Assembly: GCF_025717515.1 (NCBI RefSeq)
Contig: NZ_JAJIRN010000004.1
Span: 62,001 to 126,000, forward strand
Direction of reading: 5' to 3'
From: Roseateles oligotrophus
GTDB taxonomy: Bacteria; Pseudomonadota; Gammaproteobacteria; Burkholderiales; Burkholderiaceae_C
DNA length: 64,000 nucleotides
Shown: piece after piece, positions 33,899-43,270 of the stretch
Position numbering within the stretch: position 1 is the stretch's first letter
Layout of the letters: every line of letters starts with the position of its first letter
Program-made: the position numbers and the translations under genes
The notes under the pieces: generated by a model
The model's input: the letters and a program-made list of their open reading frames with translations, nothing else
Told to the model about the DNA's origin: nothing
Databases searched by the model: none

Positions 33899-35972
33899 TC
33901 GGCACCGCTTTGCCAGGCCCTTGCTCACGCGGTGCCGCCGGCATCGCGCAGCAGATCAAGGCCTCGCCGGGCGCGGTCTTGAAGGCCGGGGCCGATAGGT
34001 AAGTCACCTCGCCCTCCAGCACCTGGGTGCGGCAGCTGCCGCAAGACCCGCCCCGGCAACTGAACTCAGGATTGAGGCCGCGCGCCTCGGCCAGCTCCAG
34101 CAAGCTGCCGCTGGCCGGCGTCCAACGCGCCTCTTTGCTGGATTCGGCGAACTGCACCGCCACATCGCTGCTCGCCACCGGCGCCAATTCAGGCGCCGCG
34201 ACAAACGCATCTTGGCGCCGCTGCATCGAAGCCGGGCCGAAGGCCTCGGCATGAATCCGCTCATCGCTGACGCGCAAATCACGCAGTCCGTCATAGAGGG
34301 CCTGCATAAAGGGCGGCGGGCCGCAGAGGAAGAAGTCATGGTCATCAAAAGGCAGCTTCGCCTTGAGCAGGGCCATATCGATACGGCCCTGCACGTCGAA
34401 GTCGCGCCCCGCGACAATGCCTTCCTCCGGCGCATCGGTCACCCGCAACACGCGCACCGCCCCGTTGGCACGCTGCACCAACTCCGCCAGTTCGGCATCG
34501 AAGCCGCGCTCGGCATGGTTGCGGGTCGAGTAGAAAAAGTAGGTCGGCCTAACTCGCCGTTTGCGCAGGCCTTCGAACACCACATGGCGCAGCATCGACA
34601 ACAGCGGCGTGACGCCAATGCCGCCGGCCAAAAGTACCAAGGGGCGGCGCTCCAGCGCGTCGACCGTGAAATCACCCTGCGGCGCGCGTGCCTCGATCAG
34701 CTCGCCAAGCTTGAGCCGATCGTGCAAATATTCCGATACCCGCCCGCCCCGCTTGATGCTGAGGCGATAGTAGAAACCGTCGCTGGGAGCGGCCGACAAG
34801 GTGTAGGTGCGCATCAAAGACACACCGTCCACATTGACACGGATCGGCAAATGCTGGCCAGCCAAAAATGGCAGCAAGGCGTGACCATCGGCCGGCTCCA
34901 GATAGAAGCTGCGCACCGTGCTGCTTTCATCCACCACACGGGCGAGTTTGAAGGGCCTCCAGCTCTTGCTCAACGCCGCTGCCGCGAGGCTGGCCTCGGC
35001 CGCTTCCCAAGACCCTGTCATCAAAGAGTTGGGCGAAAACTGTTGCAGCGCCCAGCGCAGGGCCAGCGCGCCGCGCCGGCGCAGCACCTGCGTGATGCGG
35101 AAGGTCCAGATCCGCTCGGCGCCTTGAAAGGCAGCGATTTCCGGTCCTTCGAACTGAATCTGGGCCTCACCGGCCAGTTGCAAAACATCGCCATTGCTGA
35201 AGTCGACAAAGACCAGGCCTGCGCGTGGATTGAGCAACAGATTGCCGAAGGTATTGAAATGCATATTGCCGGCGAAGTCCGGAATGCGCAGCAGCTCAGT
35301 CCCCTGCGTCTTCACAAAACCCGGCTTGCCGCCACGGTGCGACACATCGACCGTGGGCAAAGGATGATCTGCCTCGCCGCCTGGATGGGCACTGGCCACA
35401 AAGAAGGTATCGGCCGCAGCGATCAGCGCCAGCGCCTCGGCGTCGAGCGTCGGCAACTGCTCCAGCGGCGCCTGGTGTTCGTCGGCGGGTGGCCGTGCGA
35501 AAGAAAAATCGCGGTGCTGAATGTATTGCGGGCAGTTGCCGAAGGCATGCCCGACTTGCAGCGAGAAGCCGCCCTCGTCGGCCGTCAATACCCGTCCATT
35601 CAGACGGTTACGCCGGCGGCTGTGCAGCTCGATGCCGAGCAGGCCGATCGGCGCATCCGTCCGCAAGGCGGTGCGCACCGGGTCGCCCCGGCCCGGCAAC
35701 GCACCGACTTCGAGCCGCGTCGGCTCGGGCGAATGCATAAAGCCGGGCTGGCCCTCGATCAGGCTGGCCCAGGGCTGGCCCTGGGCATCCAGCGCGCCGA
35801 TCACCATGAAGGGCAGCTGCTTGTAAAAGTCCCGATGCTGATCGGGCATGTAGTCTCGGATGACCCGTCGGCCGAACGATTCCAGCTGCGCGGCATTGCC
35901 CATGCGCTCGTGGATGCTGCGCTCGCCGCTGTGCCAGGGCGAGCCCGCCGGAGCCGTAAATTGCTGAGCCAT
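33876..35972 (-). CDS. PNPOx-like / ferredoxin reductase / 2Fe-2S fusion oxidoreductase
   Basis: A 698-residue three-part enzyme. Residues ~1-310 form a pyridoxamine-5'-phosphate-oxidase-like flavin domain (FYKQLPFMVIGALDAQGQPWASL, GNLLLNPRAGLVFVDF). Residues ~340-590 are an FNR-type FAD/NAD reductase (LPIRVNVDG, RTYTLS, LLAGGIGVTPLLSMLRH, FFLCGPPPFMQALYD). Residues ~610-698 form a plant-type 2Fe-2S domain with C-x4-C-x2-C (CRGGSCGSCRTQVL) and the fourth Cys in LICCAMP. The architecture is known as a pyridoxamine-oxidase family FAD-binding oxidoreductase. It precedes the GST gene's direction partner: the GST lies 15 nt upstream on the same strand, so they are one operon. Substrate unknown. 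Confidence 0.9.
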   Translation of the reverse strand: MAQQFTAPAGSPWHSGERSIHERMGNAAQLESFGRRVIRDYMPDQHRDFYKQLPFMVIGALDAQGQPWASLIEGQPGFMHSPEPTRLEVGALPGRGDPVRTALRTDAPIGLLGIELHSRRRNRLNGRVLTADEGGFSLQVGHAFGNCPQYIQHRDFSFARPPADEHQAPLEQLPTLDAEALALIAAADTFFVASAHPGGEADHPLPTVDVSHRGGKPGFVKTQGTELLRIPDFAGNMHFNTFGNLLLNPRAGLVFVDFSNGDVLQLAGEAQIQFEGPEIAAFQGAERIWTFRITQVLRRRGALALRWALQQFSPNSLMTGSWEAAEASLAAAALSKSWRPFKLARVVDESSTVRSFYLEPADGHALLPFLAGQHLPIRVNVDGVSLMRTYTLSAAPSDGFYYRLSIKRGGRVSEYLHDRLKLGELIEARAPQGDFTVDALERRPLVLLAGGIGVTPLLSMLRHVVFEGLRKRRVRPTYFFYSTRNHAERGFDAELAELVQRANGAVRVLRVTDAPEEGIVAGRDFDVQGRIDMALLKAKLPFDDHDFFLCGPPPFMQALYDGLRDLRVSDERIHAEAFGPASMQRRQDAFVAAPELAPVASSDVAVQFAESSKEARWTPASGSLLELAEARGLNPEFSCRGGSCGSCRTQVLEGEVTYLSAPAFKTAPGEALICCAMPAAPREQGPGKAVPIKLVLKL

Positions 35973-35987
35973 GACGGGTTCTCCTGA

Positions 35988-36608
35988 TCAGGCTGCCAGA
36001 CCTACCGGGGTCTTTTGCATGCCGACAAAACCGGGCAAGGCTTCGATGCGGGCCAACCAGGCGCGCACATGAGGGTAAGCGTCGAGCGAGACATTGCCTT
36101 CCGGTGCATGGGCAATATAGCTGTAGTTGGCGATGTCGGCGATGCTGGGCTTGGCGCCGAGCAAGAAGTCGCGCCCGTTCAGTTCGGCATCCATCACCTT
36201 CAGCAGACCATGCGCACGGTTGATCACCTCCGTCGCGTTGAAGCCGGCGCCAAACACCGTCACCAAGCGCGCCGCTGCCGGGCCGAACGCCACAAGCCCT
36301 GCCGCCACCGACAACCAGCGCTGCACGGCGGCCTCGCCGGCCGCGTCGCTGGGCAGCCAATCGCTATTGCCATATTTGCGCGCCAGATAGACCAGGATGG
36401 CATTGGAGTCGGCCACCACGGTGCCGCCGTCGTCGATCACAGGCACCTGCCCAAAGGGGTTCAGCGCCAGAAAGTCGGCCTGCTTTTGAGCGCCTTTGCG
36501 CAGGTCAACTTCGACCAACTCGGTCGGCACATTGAGCAAGGACAGGGCCAGACGCACACGGTGAGCGTGGCCGGACAAAGGGAAGGTGTAGAGCTTGACT
36601 GCGGACAT
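35988..36608 (-). CDS. Glutathione S-transferase family protein
   Basis: A 206-residue GST. The N-terminal thioredoxin-like domain has [24 protein letters not shown] with the substrate Ser/Tyr region and [29 protein letters not shown] (cis-Pro and glutathione-binding Ser). An all-helical C-terminal domain follows. ATG at 36608 has CAGGAG upstream. It is the first gene of an operon with the flavin/2Fe-2S oxidoreductase, consistent with detoxification or redox stress. The conserved upstream module (36647-36749) begins ~40 nt upstream of the ATG. Confidence 0.9.
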   Translation of the reverse strand: MSAVKLYTFPLSGHAHRVRLALSLLNVPTELVEVDLRKGAQKQADFLALNPFGQVPVIDDGGTVVADSNAILVYLARKYGNSDWLPSDAAGEAAVQRWLSVAAGLVAFGPAAARLVTVFGAGFNATEVINRAHGLLKVMDAELNGRDFLLGAKPSIADIANYSYIAHAPEGNVSLDAYPHVRAWLARIEALPGFVGMQKTPVGLAA

Positions 36609-36646
36609 GGGATTCTCCTGAAGATGATGGGCTTGGTTGCCGGTTC

Positions 36647-36749
36647 GCATCGCTGCTGAACTTGGCAGCGAATGAACGAACTGTCCTCCAATCGAGCCCG
36701 CGCGAGAATCACCGGCGCGCTCAAGACACTATTGCAATTCACGGAACAA
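36647..36749. promoter_or_regulatory. Conserved ~100-bp upstream module, copy 2
   Basis: Second copy of the module at 32169-32268; shared blocks are in the same order and orientation. It starts ~40 nt upstream of the GST ATG, so it is well placed to act as its promoter and operator region. Confidence 0.6.
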
Positions 36750-36826
36750 CCGCTGATGAACATCCCCAAAACTCTTCATCGGTGTGAGTCACCGCGCAGG
36801 GCTGCTTGAGCTATCGTGGCAGTACA

Positions 36827-36857
36827 GCCATCTGCCATCTGCCATCTGCCATCTGCC
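36827..36857. repeat. Short tandem repeat (GCCATCT)x4
   Basis: Four direct copies of a 7-bp unit, plus a partial fifth, upstream of the rhodanese-like gene (36983). Repeats of 7 bp change spacing by non-multiples of three, so slipped-strand variation could alter promoter spacing. Apart from this and the module, the 36609-36982 gap holds no gene. Confidence 0.8.
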
Positions 36858-36982
36858 GACCGGCAAATGGCGCCCGCTTAGGGCATCCAGCTCAAAGTCG
36901 GCAATTCCTGACCGATACTGAAGCAGGGCCTGAGCTCGGCAGGAGCTTGCCCGGGCGGTCAGCCCCATTCTTGGAGGTTCAT

Positions 36983-37459
36983 ATGAGCGCGCGTCGAGTT
37001 CTTTTGAAGCAGATATTGGTCACGGCGCTGGCCGGAACATGGGCCATTGGCTTGCCCGCCTGGGCTCAAGACAAGCCGCAAACCCCGCCACATCTGGCCA
37101 AAGGCAAGGTCATCAGCCCGCAGGAGGCGAACGCCTTGCTGGCCGGCGGCAAGGCCGTCTTCATCGACACCCGCAGCCCCTTGAACTTCGCCAAAGGGCA
37201 TATACCCGGCGCGCGCTCGGCGTTCTACAAAGAAAAGAGCGAGTTTGCCGAGAACTTCGACGCCGCGCTGGACAGCTTCGACTTCGGCAAAATGCCGCCC
37301 GACACACACACGATATTGGTTTTCTACAGCGACGGGCCGACCGGTTGGAAGTCCTACAAGGCGGCCGTTCAAGCCATCCGCAAGGGCTATCTGAATGTGC
37401 ATTACTTGCGCAGCGGCTGGGCCGGATGGGAAGCCGCCGGCCTGCCGGTGCAAGAATAG
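36983..37459 (+). CDS. Exported rhodanese-like protein lacking the catalytic cysteine
   Basis: A 158-residue protein with a Tat/Sec-type signal (MSARRVLLKQILVTALAGTWAIGLPAWAQ) and one rhodanese domain (VISPQEANALLAGGKAVFIDTRSPLNFAKGHIPGAR). The catalytic-loop segment reads FYSDGPTGWKS, with no Cys, where active enzymes have CxxGxR. It probably binds a ligand or partner rather than transferring sulfur. ATG at 36983 is preceded by TTGGAGG. It is followed 44 nt later by a GGDEF-EAL gene. Confidence 0.88.
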   Translation: MSARRVLLKQILVTALAGTWAIGLPAWAQDKPQTPPHLAKGKVISPQEANALLAGGKAVFIDTRSPLNFAKGHIPGARSAFYKEKSEFAENFDAALDSFDFGKMPPDTHTILVFYSDGPTGWKSYKAAVQAIRKGYLNVHYLRSGWAGWEAAGLPVQE

Positions 37460-37503
37460 AAACCTCTGCTTCTGGAAGCATTCACCCACCGGGTCCGCCG
37501 CCC

Positions 37504-39627
37504 ATGGCCTCCTTGACCGAGACATCGACAAATCAAAGCGCGCCGGCACGGGCTCGCCGCAAACGCTTGACCCTGCGCCAACGGGTGACGGTGGGGGCGA
37601 CCGGCTTGGCTCTGTTGGCGGCACTGATGCTGCTGCTGGCCAGTTCGGCCTTCGATCGCATGAAGCGAGCGCAAGCCCATTCCGATTCGGCGCATCACCT
37701 GACCCTTGAAGGCCAAAGACTGCTGCGCATGGGCGGCGAGTTGCTGTTGTCACAGGGTTCTAAAAGCTCGCGCGATGGGCTCAGGTCTTCCGTTGAATCG
37801 CTGTCCGGCCATTTGGAGGCACTGGCGCCGGACGACCCTGTGCTGGCCGAAGCCGCCCTCAAATGGCCGCCGCTGCGGGCACGGGTCGAGCAACTGCTGG
37901 CTTTGCGCTGGATCGATGTACATGACGACGACACCTTGATTGCCTATGGTCGCCTCGTCCAAGGCATGGAACGGCTGAAGCCCATCCTTCAAAGTGCTCA
38001 AGATCAGGCCGAACGGACGGCCAGCGCTGAGCTTCAAACCGGCGAGCTGTGGCTGATGGGCGGCCTGCTGGGCCTGACCACTCTGGCGGCCTTGGGCGGT
38101 GTGACCTTGGTACGCCTGCTCGACCATCAGCTGGGCGGCGACCCCGGGCTGGCAAGGCGCATTGCCGGAGCCATCGCCAATGGCGAACTGGACACGCCGG
38201 TGCCGGTGTCACCCGAGCATCCCAAGAGTGTGCTGGCCGCGCTCGAGCATGTCCGGCAACGGCTGCTGGATCGCCGCACGATCGAAGCGCAGGTGCAGTA
38301 TCTGGCTCGCCACGATTCACTCAGCGGCGCACTCAACCGCGCCAGCTTCAACGAGCTGCTGAATGTCGCCTTCGCCCAGGCCCGGCGCGGCAAGCAGGGC
38401 CTGGCCGTGATGTACATCGATCTTGACCATTTCAAGGCGGTCAACGACACCCTCGGCCACGCGCATGGCGACGAGGTCATCCGCATCACCGCCAAGCGCC
38501 TGCGCGAACTGCTGCGCCTGGGCGATCATCTGGCCCGGCTTGGTGGCGACGAGTTTGCCATCATCGTGCAGCAAATTGCCCGCCCGCAGGACTTCGACGT
38601 ACTGGCCCAACGCATCATCGATTCGCTGACGCAGCCCGTATTGCTGGGCGCCCATGCGGCCCGTGTCGGCGCCAGCATAGGCATTGCCCAATATGGCGCC
38701 GATATCGCCGACTGCGAAGAGCTGATGCACAAGGCCGACCTGGCCATGTACCGGGCCAAAACCAAAGGTCGGGGCTGCTGGAGTTTGTATGACGAGCAAC
38801 TCGACGACAAACTCAAGGACCAGCGGGAGCTGATGAACGAGTTGCGCACAGCAATAGGCAGTGAACAGCTGAGCCTGTATTACCAGCCCATTTTTGCAAG
38901 CGACGGCCTGCGACTATTGGGCCATGAAGCGCTGCTGCGCTGGGCTCACCCCAGCCGAGGCATGGTCAAGCCGACAGACTTTACCGGCCCGGCCGATACC
39001 GCAGGCCTGATGCAGGCGCTGGGTGAATGGGTGCTGCAAAAAGCCTGCTCCGACGCGATGCAATGGCCGAGCCCGCTGGCGGTGTCGGTCAATCTGGCCG
39101 CCTCACAACTGCGCCAGGACAAGCTGGTCAATTCGGTCGCCGCCGCCCTCAATGCCAGCGGCCTGCCGGCGCTGCGCCTGAACCTGGAGATCAAAGAATC
39201 GATTCTGCTGCCGCAGCACGAGGCTGTGACGCACACCCTGGTCGGTCTGTCGAGCCTGGGCGTGGGCATCGTGATGGATGATTTCGGCTCCGGCCCGGCC
39301 AGCCTGTCCTATCTATGGCGTAGCAAGTTTGAAAAGCTCAAGATCCACCGCCATCTGATCGCGACACTGGATACCGACCCGCATGCGCAGCAGGTGGTCG
39401 GCTCCATCATCGCGATGGCGCATTCGCTGGGTCTCAGCGTTAGCGCTGCGGGCGTCGAACGCCAGGAGCAAATGCAACTATTGCAAAAACTTGATTGCGA
39501 TGAGGTGCAGGGTTATCTATTTGGCCGTCCAGACTCGCTGCCCGCCCTGCTCGCCAACAACGCTGCGTCAAAAAATAAATGCTCGGGCCAATCGGCGGGC
39601 TCCGCATCTTCCGCCGCCCAAAGTTGA
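37504..39627 (+). CDS. Membrane GGDEF-EAL protein
   Basis: A 707-residue c-di-GMP protein. Membrane segment 1 (~27-50), a periplasmic helical sensor region (~50-178) and membrane segment 2 (~180-205) precede a linker, a GGDEF domain and an EAL domain. The GGDEF motif is intact (RLGGDEFAII, ~345), with the I-site RLGD five residues before it, so it can probably make c-di-GMP and be product-inhibited. The EAL domain has EALLRW and DDFGSG but has lost key residues: KIHRHL replaces KIDR and SAAGVER replaces AEGVET. Its phosphodiesterase activity is therefore doubtful. It follows the Cys-less rhodanese gene, so that exported domain may be a ligand or partner sensor. Confidence 0.92.
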   Translation: MASLTETSTNQSAPARARRKRLTLRQRVTVGATGLALLAALMLLLASSAFDRMKRAQAHSDSAHHLTLEGQRLLRMGGELLLSQGSKSSRDGLRSSVESLSGHLEALAPDDPVLAEAALKWPPLRARVEQLLALRWIDVHDDDTLIAYGRLVQGMERLKPILQSAQDQAERTASAELQTGELWLMGGLLGLTTLAALGGVTLVRLLDHQLGGDPGLARRIAGAIANGELDTPVPVSPEHPKSVLAALEHVRQRLLDRRTIEAQVQYLARHDSLSGALNRASFNELLNVAFAQARRGKQGLAVMYIDLDHFKAVNDTLGHAHGDEVIRITAKRLRELLRLGDHLARLGGDEFAIIVQQIARPQDFDVLAQRIIDSLTQPVLLGAHAARVGASIGIAQYGADIADCEELMHKADLAMYRAKTKGRGCWSLYDEQLDDKLKDQRELMNELRTAIGSEQLSLYYQPIFASDGLRLLGHEALLRWAHPSRGMVKPTDFTGPADTAGLMQALGEWVLQKACSDAMQWPSPLAVSVNLAASQLRQDKLVNSVAAALNASGLPALRLNLEIKESILLPQHEAVTHTLVGLSSLGVGIVMDDFGSGPASLSYLWRSKFEKLKIHRHLIATLDTDPHAQQVVGSIIAMAHSLGLSVSAAGVERQEQMQLLQKLDCDEVQGYLFGRPDSLPALLANNAASKNKCSGQSAGSASSAAQS

Positions 39628-39669
39628 ATATCCCGGCCAGCATAGTGCCGCCGGGCGTGCAACACCGCA

Positions 39670-42600
39670 TTAGAGCCGAATCACATTGACGGCATCCCCA
39701 AACACCGCACGCACCGCCGGCAACAAATGCGCGTGGTGACTCAAGAAAATCACCTGCGTGCGCTCGGATAGTTCGGCCAAGGCCCGCAAGCCGGCCTCGG
39801 CGCGGCCATCGTCATAGTTGATGAACAAGTCATCGGCAACAAAGGGCAAGGCATGTACCGGGTCTTGCGCGATGTGCAACTCCAGCGCGGCCAGCCGCAG
39901 CGCCATAAAGAGCTGATCACGCGTGCCCTCGCTCATGCCGGCCACCTCAACCAAGCGACCATCGGCGCGCAGGCCGTGCAGCGTCAGGGGCTGCGCCTCA
40001 AAGTCGACGCTGAGGCGTTGGAAAGAGCCCAGTGTCAGCCCGGCAAAAATCTCACCGGCACGCCCCAACATCGGACCCTGCTTGGTTTCGCGGTAACGAT
40101 CAATGGCCCATTTGAGCAGCCGCGAGGCGGTGTAGACCTTGACATAACGCTCCGCCGCATTCGCCATCTTCGCCAACGCATCCTGGCGCTGGCCTTCGGC
40201 CCGGGCGGCATCGTCTTGGCCGGCGATCAGATTCAAGGCCGTCTGCGCCTGGTTCAACTCGGCCGAGAAGCCCTCGCTTTGCTGCTGCAATTCGGCGATC
40301 TTCCGCGCCAGATCGGCCACCGCCAATGGGATCTGCGCGGCATCGGTGGCGGCCACCTCGGACTCCAAGACAAGCACATCCAAACCATCACCACCTTCGG
40401 CCAAGGCAGCCTCGGCGGCCTGCAGCGCAGCTTCGGCTAGGCGGCGCTGTTCCGAGGCTGCGATGCGGTCCCGCAAGCCTTCAATGGCCTTGGCATCGCA
40501 CACATCATTCATGCCGGCACGCTGCAGCAAAGGCTGCAAACGGCCCGCCGCTTCGCTCAGGCGCAGGCCGGCCGCAGCCGCCTTGTCCTCAAAACCCGCC
40601 AACTCTTGGCGCAGACGAAGCGCCTCTTGTTGCGCGGCCTGGGCTGCGCCCAAATTCGCCATCAGCCCCTGCACCGTCGAGTCGGTAGGCCCGCTCAAGG
40701 CCAGGCCCAGCGTTTCGGCACAGGCCGCCAGTTCCGAGTCGAAGTCGGCCAGCTCGCGCTGCATGGGTTCAATCCGCCCCAGGCGCAGCTCACGCATCTG
40801 TTTGAGGGCGAGGTCGATATCGGCCAGCGCCGCACAAACGCCCTCGGCGGCCGCGGCCGACAGGCCCGCTGGCTGGCCGATTTCTTGCAAGGCCAGAGCC
40901 CAGTCGCCCTGCCATTGTTCGAACTCGGCCTGGGCCGCCTGCTTCTTGTCGAGCAACTGCTGCGCGATCCTGCGCCCGCCCTCAACTTGCCGCGCCAACG
41001 CTTCGGCGCGCACCGTCGCGGCGGCTGCCGAGGCAAGGGTTTCAGCGGCCAGCGCCATCAGCGTCTCCAAGGAATCGCCGGCATCAAATTCAACTTTGGT
41101 GGCCGCCAAAGATTGCATCAAATTTGCCCGGCATTCAGTCGTCAGCTTCGCGCCTGCTTGCAAGTCCTGCTGCGCCGTGCCTAGCAAATCCTGCGCATCA
41201 AGCACTCGCTGGCGCGCCTGCCGCCAGGCAGTCAGGTCCAGCGCGGCCATCCCGCCCAGCCCCAGGCTTTCGCTCAACACCTGCCACTCGACGCCATGCG
41301 CGCGCGCTTCGTCCGCCTGTGCATTAAGCGTTATGGCGAGCTCGGCGTTTTGCTGGCGCAAGCGCTCCAAGGCTTCCTGCTTGGCCTGCAACTCGCTCGC
41401 CTCCCGCGCTTTGGCATGGCGTTGATCGGCCAAACCATCGGCCTGCACGATGCTGGCCTCAAAGCCCGCGGCCGCGGCCTGCAACTCGGCCTCGCCTTGT
41501 TTGATGAACCGCCATTGCGCGTCACGCCCCGCCCGCGCCTGCGCCAACTCGGCCGCGCCAACCGGCCGATGCGCTTGGGCGTACTGTGCGATTTCCAGTT
41601 CCAGGGCCGCCACGCCCGCCCTCAGTTCGCCCTGCCGCTCGTTCAGGGCGCGCGTCTTGCTTTGCAGATCAAGCTGGCGTTGCAGACGCTGCTGCAAGGC
41701 CGCCTCGGACGGCAGGCTCAAGGCCCGCAACACCGCGACATCTTTGTCCCAGCCCCCCAAACCGGCGCGGGCGTTCAGCAGGTCACGCTCGGCCTTGGTC
41801 ACGGCGGCCTCTTCGCGACGCGCAATGGCGCGCACATCGCCGAGCGCGCGCGCCTGACTCAAGGCCACGCTCAAGCTGGCCGGCAATTTTGGCGTCGCCT
41901 GGCCTTGCAGCTGGGCCTCCAAATCCTGAATTTCGGCCTTCTTTTCGGCCTCGACGGCGGCTGCATGGCGGCGGGCTTGATCCAGCAGGCCAAAGCTCTT
42001 GGCCAGACCAGCGAAAGCGGTGCGCGTCGGCAGCGAAGGCATGCGCAAGGCAAGCGCTGGCTCGTCCAGCTGCGGCCAGCCCAAGCGGTGCAGCTCGGCC
42101 TCGATCTGCTGCCAATGCCCGGCCAGCTCGGCCCGGCAGCGCGAAATTTCTCGCCCATGGTTGCGGACTTGCTGGCGGCGCTGCTCAAGCGCCAGGATCT
42201 CGGCCTGCTGCCGCAGCAAGGGCTCATCGACCCGCACAAGCGCGAGCCGCTCGGCCGCGGCTTGGGCTTGGGCATTGAACAGCTCCTGCGTGCGGGCGGC
42301 ACTGGCCAACTCCACTTCGACCTCACTCAAGATGCGCGCCGCATCCGTCGGCAGCAAAGCAATCTGCTGGAGTGTGTTCAATGCGATCCGCGCCGCATCC
42401 TTGTGGCGCAAAACCGGCGCCACCCGACGCACCCGTTCAAGCGCACTGCGCTGTAGCTCCAACTCGTCCAAGCGCGCCCGCAGCTGGGCGCGCGCCTGCA
42501 CCTTGTCCTCCACCTTGGCACGCGCGTCCAGCCACTCCTTGGTGCGCACCGTGCTGAGCTTCAGCGCCGCGTCCGCCGCGGCCAATTCATCGCTGGCAAC

Positions 42601-43149
42601 ATAATAGGCACGTTCACCGGAGCGCCGCTTGGCCCAGAGTTTGTCGGCTTCGGCGTCCAGCTGTTCACGCACTGCGGCCAGGCTGCCAATGCCGGCGGCC
42701 GACTGGAACAATATTTGCCCGAGGTCGTTGGACGCGCTCAGGATCGCATTGCCGCCCGCCTCCAGGCGACCATGGTCAAGCCCGAACATCTGATCAAAAA
42801 AGCTCCGGTCGCTGGCGCCCAGAAAAGCCGCCAAGGCGGCTTCCGGCAAGACCTGACCCCGCAAATCAAACAGCGACTTGGTGCGCGCCTTGCTGCGCTC
42901 GAACTGCAACTGCGCACCGCCATGTTCGATACAAGCACCCAAGCGCATATCGGCCTTGGCATGCAGGAAGTCGTAATTGGAGCGTGTTTCGATGCCAAAC
43001 ATCAAATCCAGAATGGCGCTGCGGGTGGTTGACTTGCCGGCCTCGTTGGCGCCGACGATCAGATGAAAGTCCCGCTCCGCAGCGGGAAAGTCCATGCGCT
43101 GGTCGGTGAACTTGCCATAGCGTTTCAAATCTAGTTGCTGGATGCGCAT
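39670..43149 (-). CDS. AAA family ATPase of the SbcC/YhaN type
   Basis: A 1159-residue SMC-like ATPase. N-terminus MRIQQLDLKRYGKFTDQRMDF with Walker A GANEAGKST, and the YhaN-type segment FGIETRSNYDFLHAKADMRLG. The middle ~800 residues are coiled coil. C-terminal ATPase parts: GTRDQLFMALRLAALE (signature), LPFVADDLFINYDD (Walker B) and IFLSHH (H-loop). YhaN-like proteins normally pair with a YhaO/SbcD-like nuclease in DNA processing. Here the adjacent upstream gene is a divergent isomerase and no nuclease partner is visible, so the partner lies elsewhere or is absent. Confidence 0.88.
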   Translation of the reverse strand: MRIQQLDLKRYGKFTDQRMDFPAAERDFHLIVGANEAGKSTTRSAILDLMFGIETRSNYDFLHAKADMRLGACIEHGGAQLQFERSKARTKSLFDLRGQVLPEAALAAFLGASDRSFFDQMFGLDHGRLEAGGNAILSASNDLGQILFQSAAGIGSLAAVREQLDAEADKLWAKRRSGERAYYVASDELAAADAALKLSTVRTKEWLDARAKVEDKVQARAQLRARLDELELQRSALERVRRVAPVLRHKDAARIALNTLQQIALLPTDAARILSEVEVELASAARTQELFNAQAQAAAERLALVRVDEPLLRQQAEILALEQRRQQVRNHGREISRCRAELAGHWQQIEAELHRLGWPQLDEPALALRMPSLPTRTAFAGLAKSFGLLDQARRHAAAVEAEKKAEIQDLEAQLQGQATPKLPASLSVALSQARALGDVRAIARREEAAVTKAERDLLNARAGLGGWDKDVAVLRALSLPSEAALQQRLQRQLDLQSKTRALNERQGELRAGVAALELEIAQYAQAHRPVGAAELAQARAGRDAQWRFIKQGEAELQAAAAGFEASIVQADGLADQRHAKAREASELQAKQEALERLRQQNAELAITLNAQADEARAHGVEWQVLSESLGLGGMAALDLTAWRQARQRVLDAQDLLGTAQQDLQAGAKLTTECRANLMQSLAATKVEFDAGDSLETLMALAAETLASAAAATVRAEALARQVEGGRRIAQQLLDKKQAAQAEFEQWQGDWALALQEIGQPAGLSAAAAEGVCAALADIDLALKQMRELRLGRIEPMQRELADFDSELAACAETLGLALSGPTDSTVQGLMANLGAAQAAQQEALRLRQELAGFEDKAAAAGLRLSEAAGRLQPLLQRAGMNDVCDAKAIEGLRDRIAASEQRRLAEAALQAAEAALAEGGDGLDVLVLESEVAATDAAQIPLAVADLARKIAELQQQSEGFSAELNQAQTALNLIAGQDDAARAEGQRQDALAKMANAAERYVKVYTASRLLKWAIDRYRETKQGPMLGRAGEIFAGLTLGSFQRLSVDFEAQPLTLHGLRADGRLVEVAGMSEGTRDQLFMALRLAALELHIAQDPVHALPFVADDLFINYDDGRAEAGLRALAELSERTQVIFLSHHAHLLPAVRAVFGDAVNVIRL

Positions 43150-43270
43150 GGCGACATTTTGGAAGGTTTATCTGACTTCGGCTGGAGGGTCATTCCTGGC
43201 CCGCGTGGCACGCCACTCTAAGCCATCAACGCACCCTACAATCCGCGCCAAATCACCGGAGTGAATCCAC

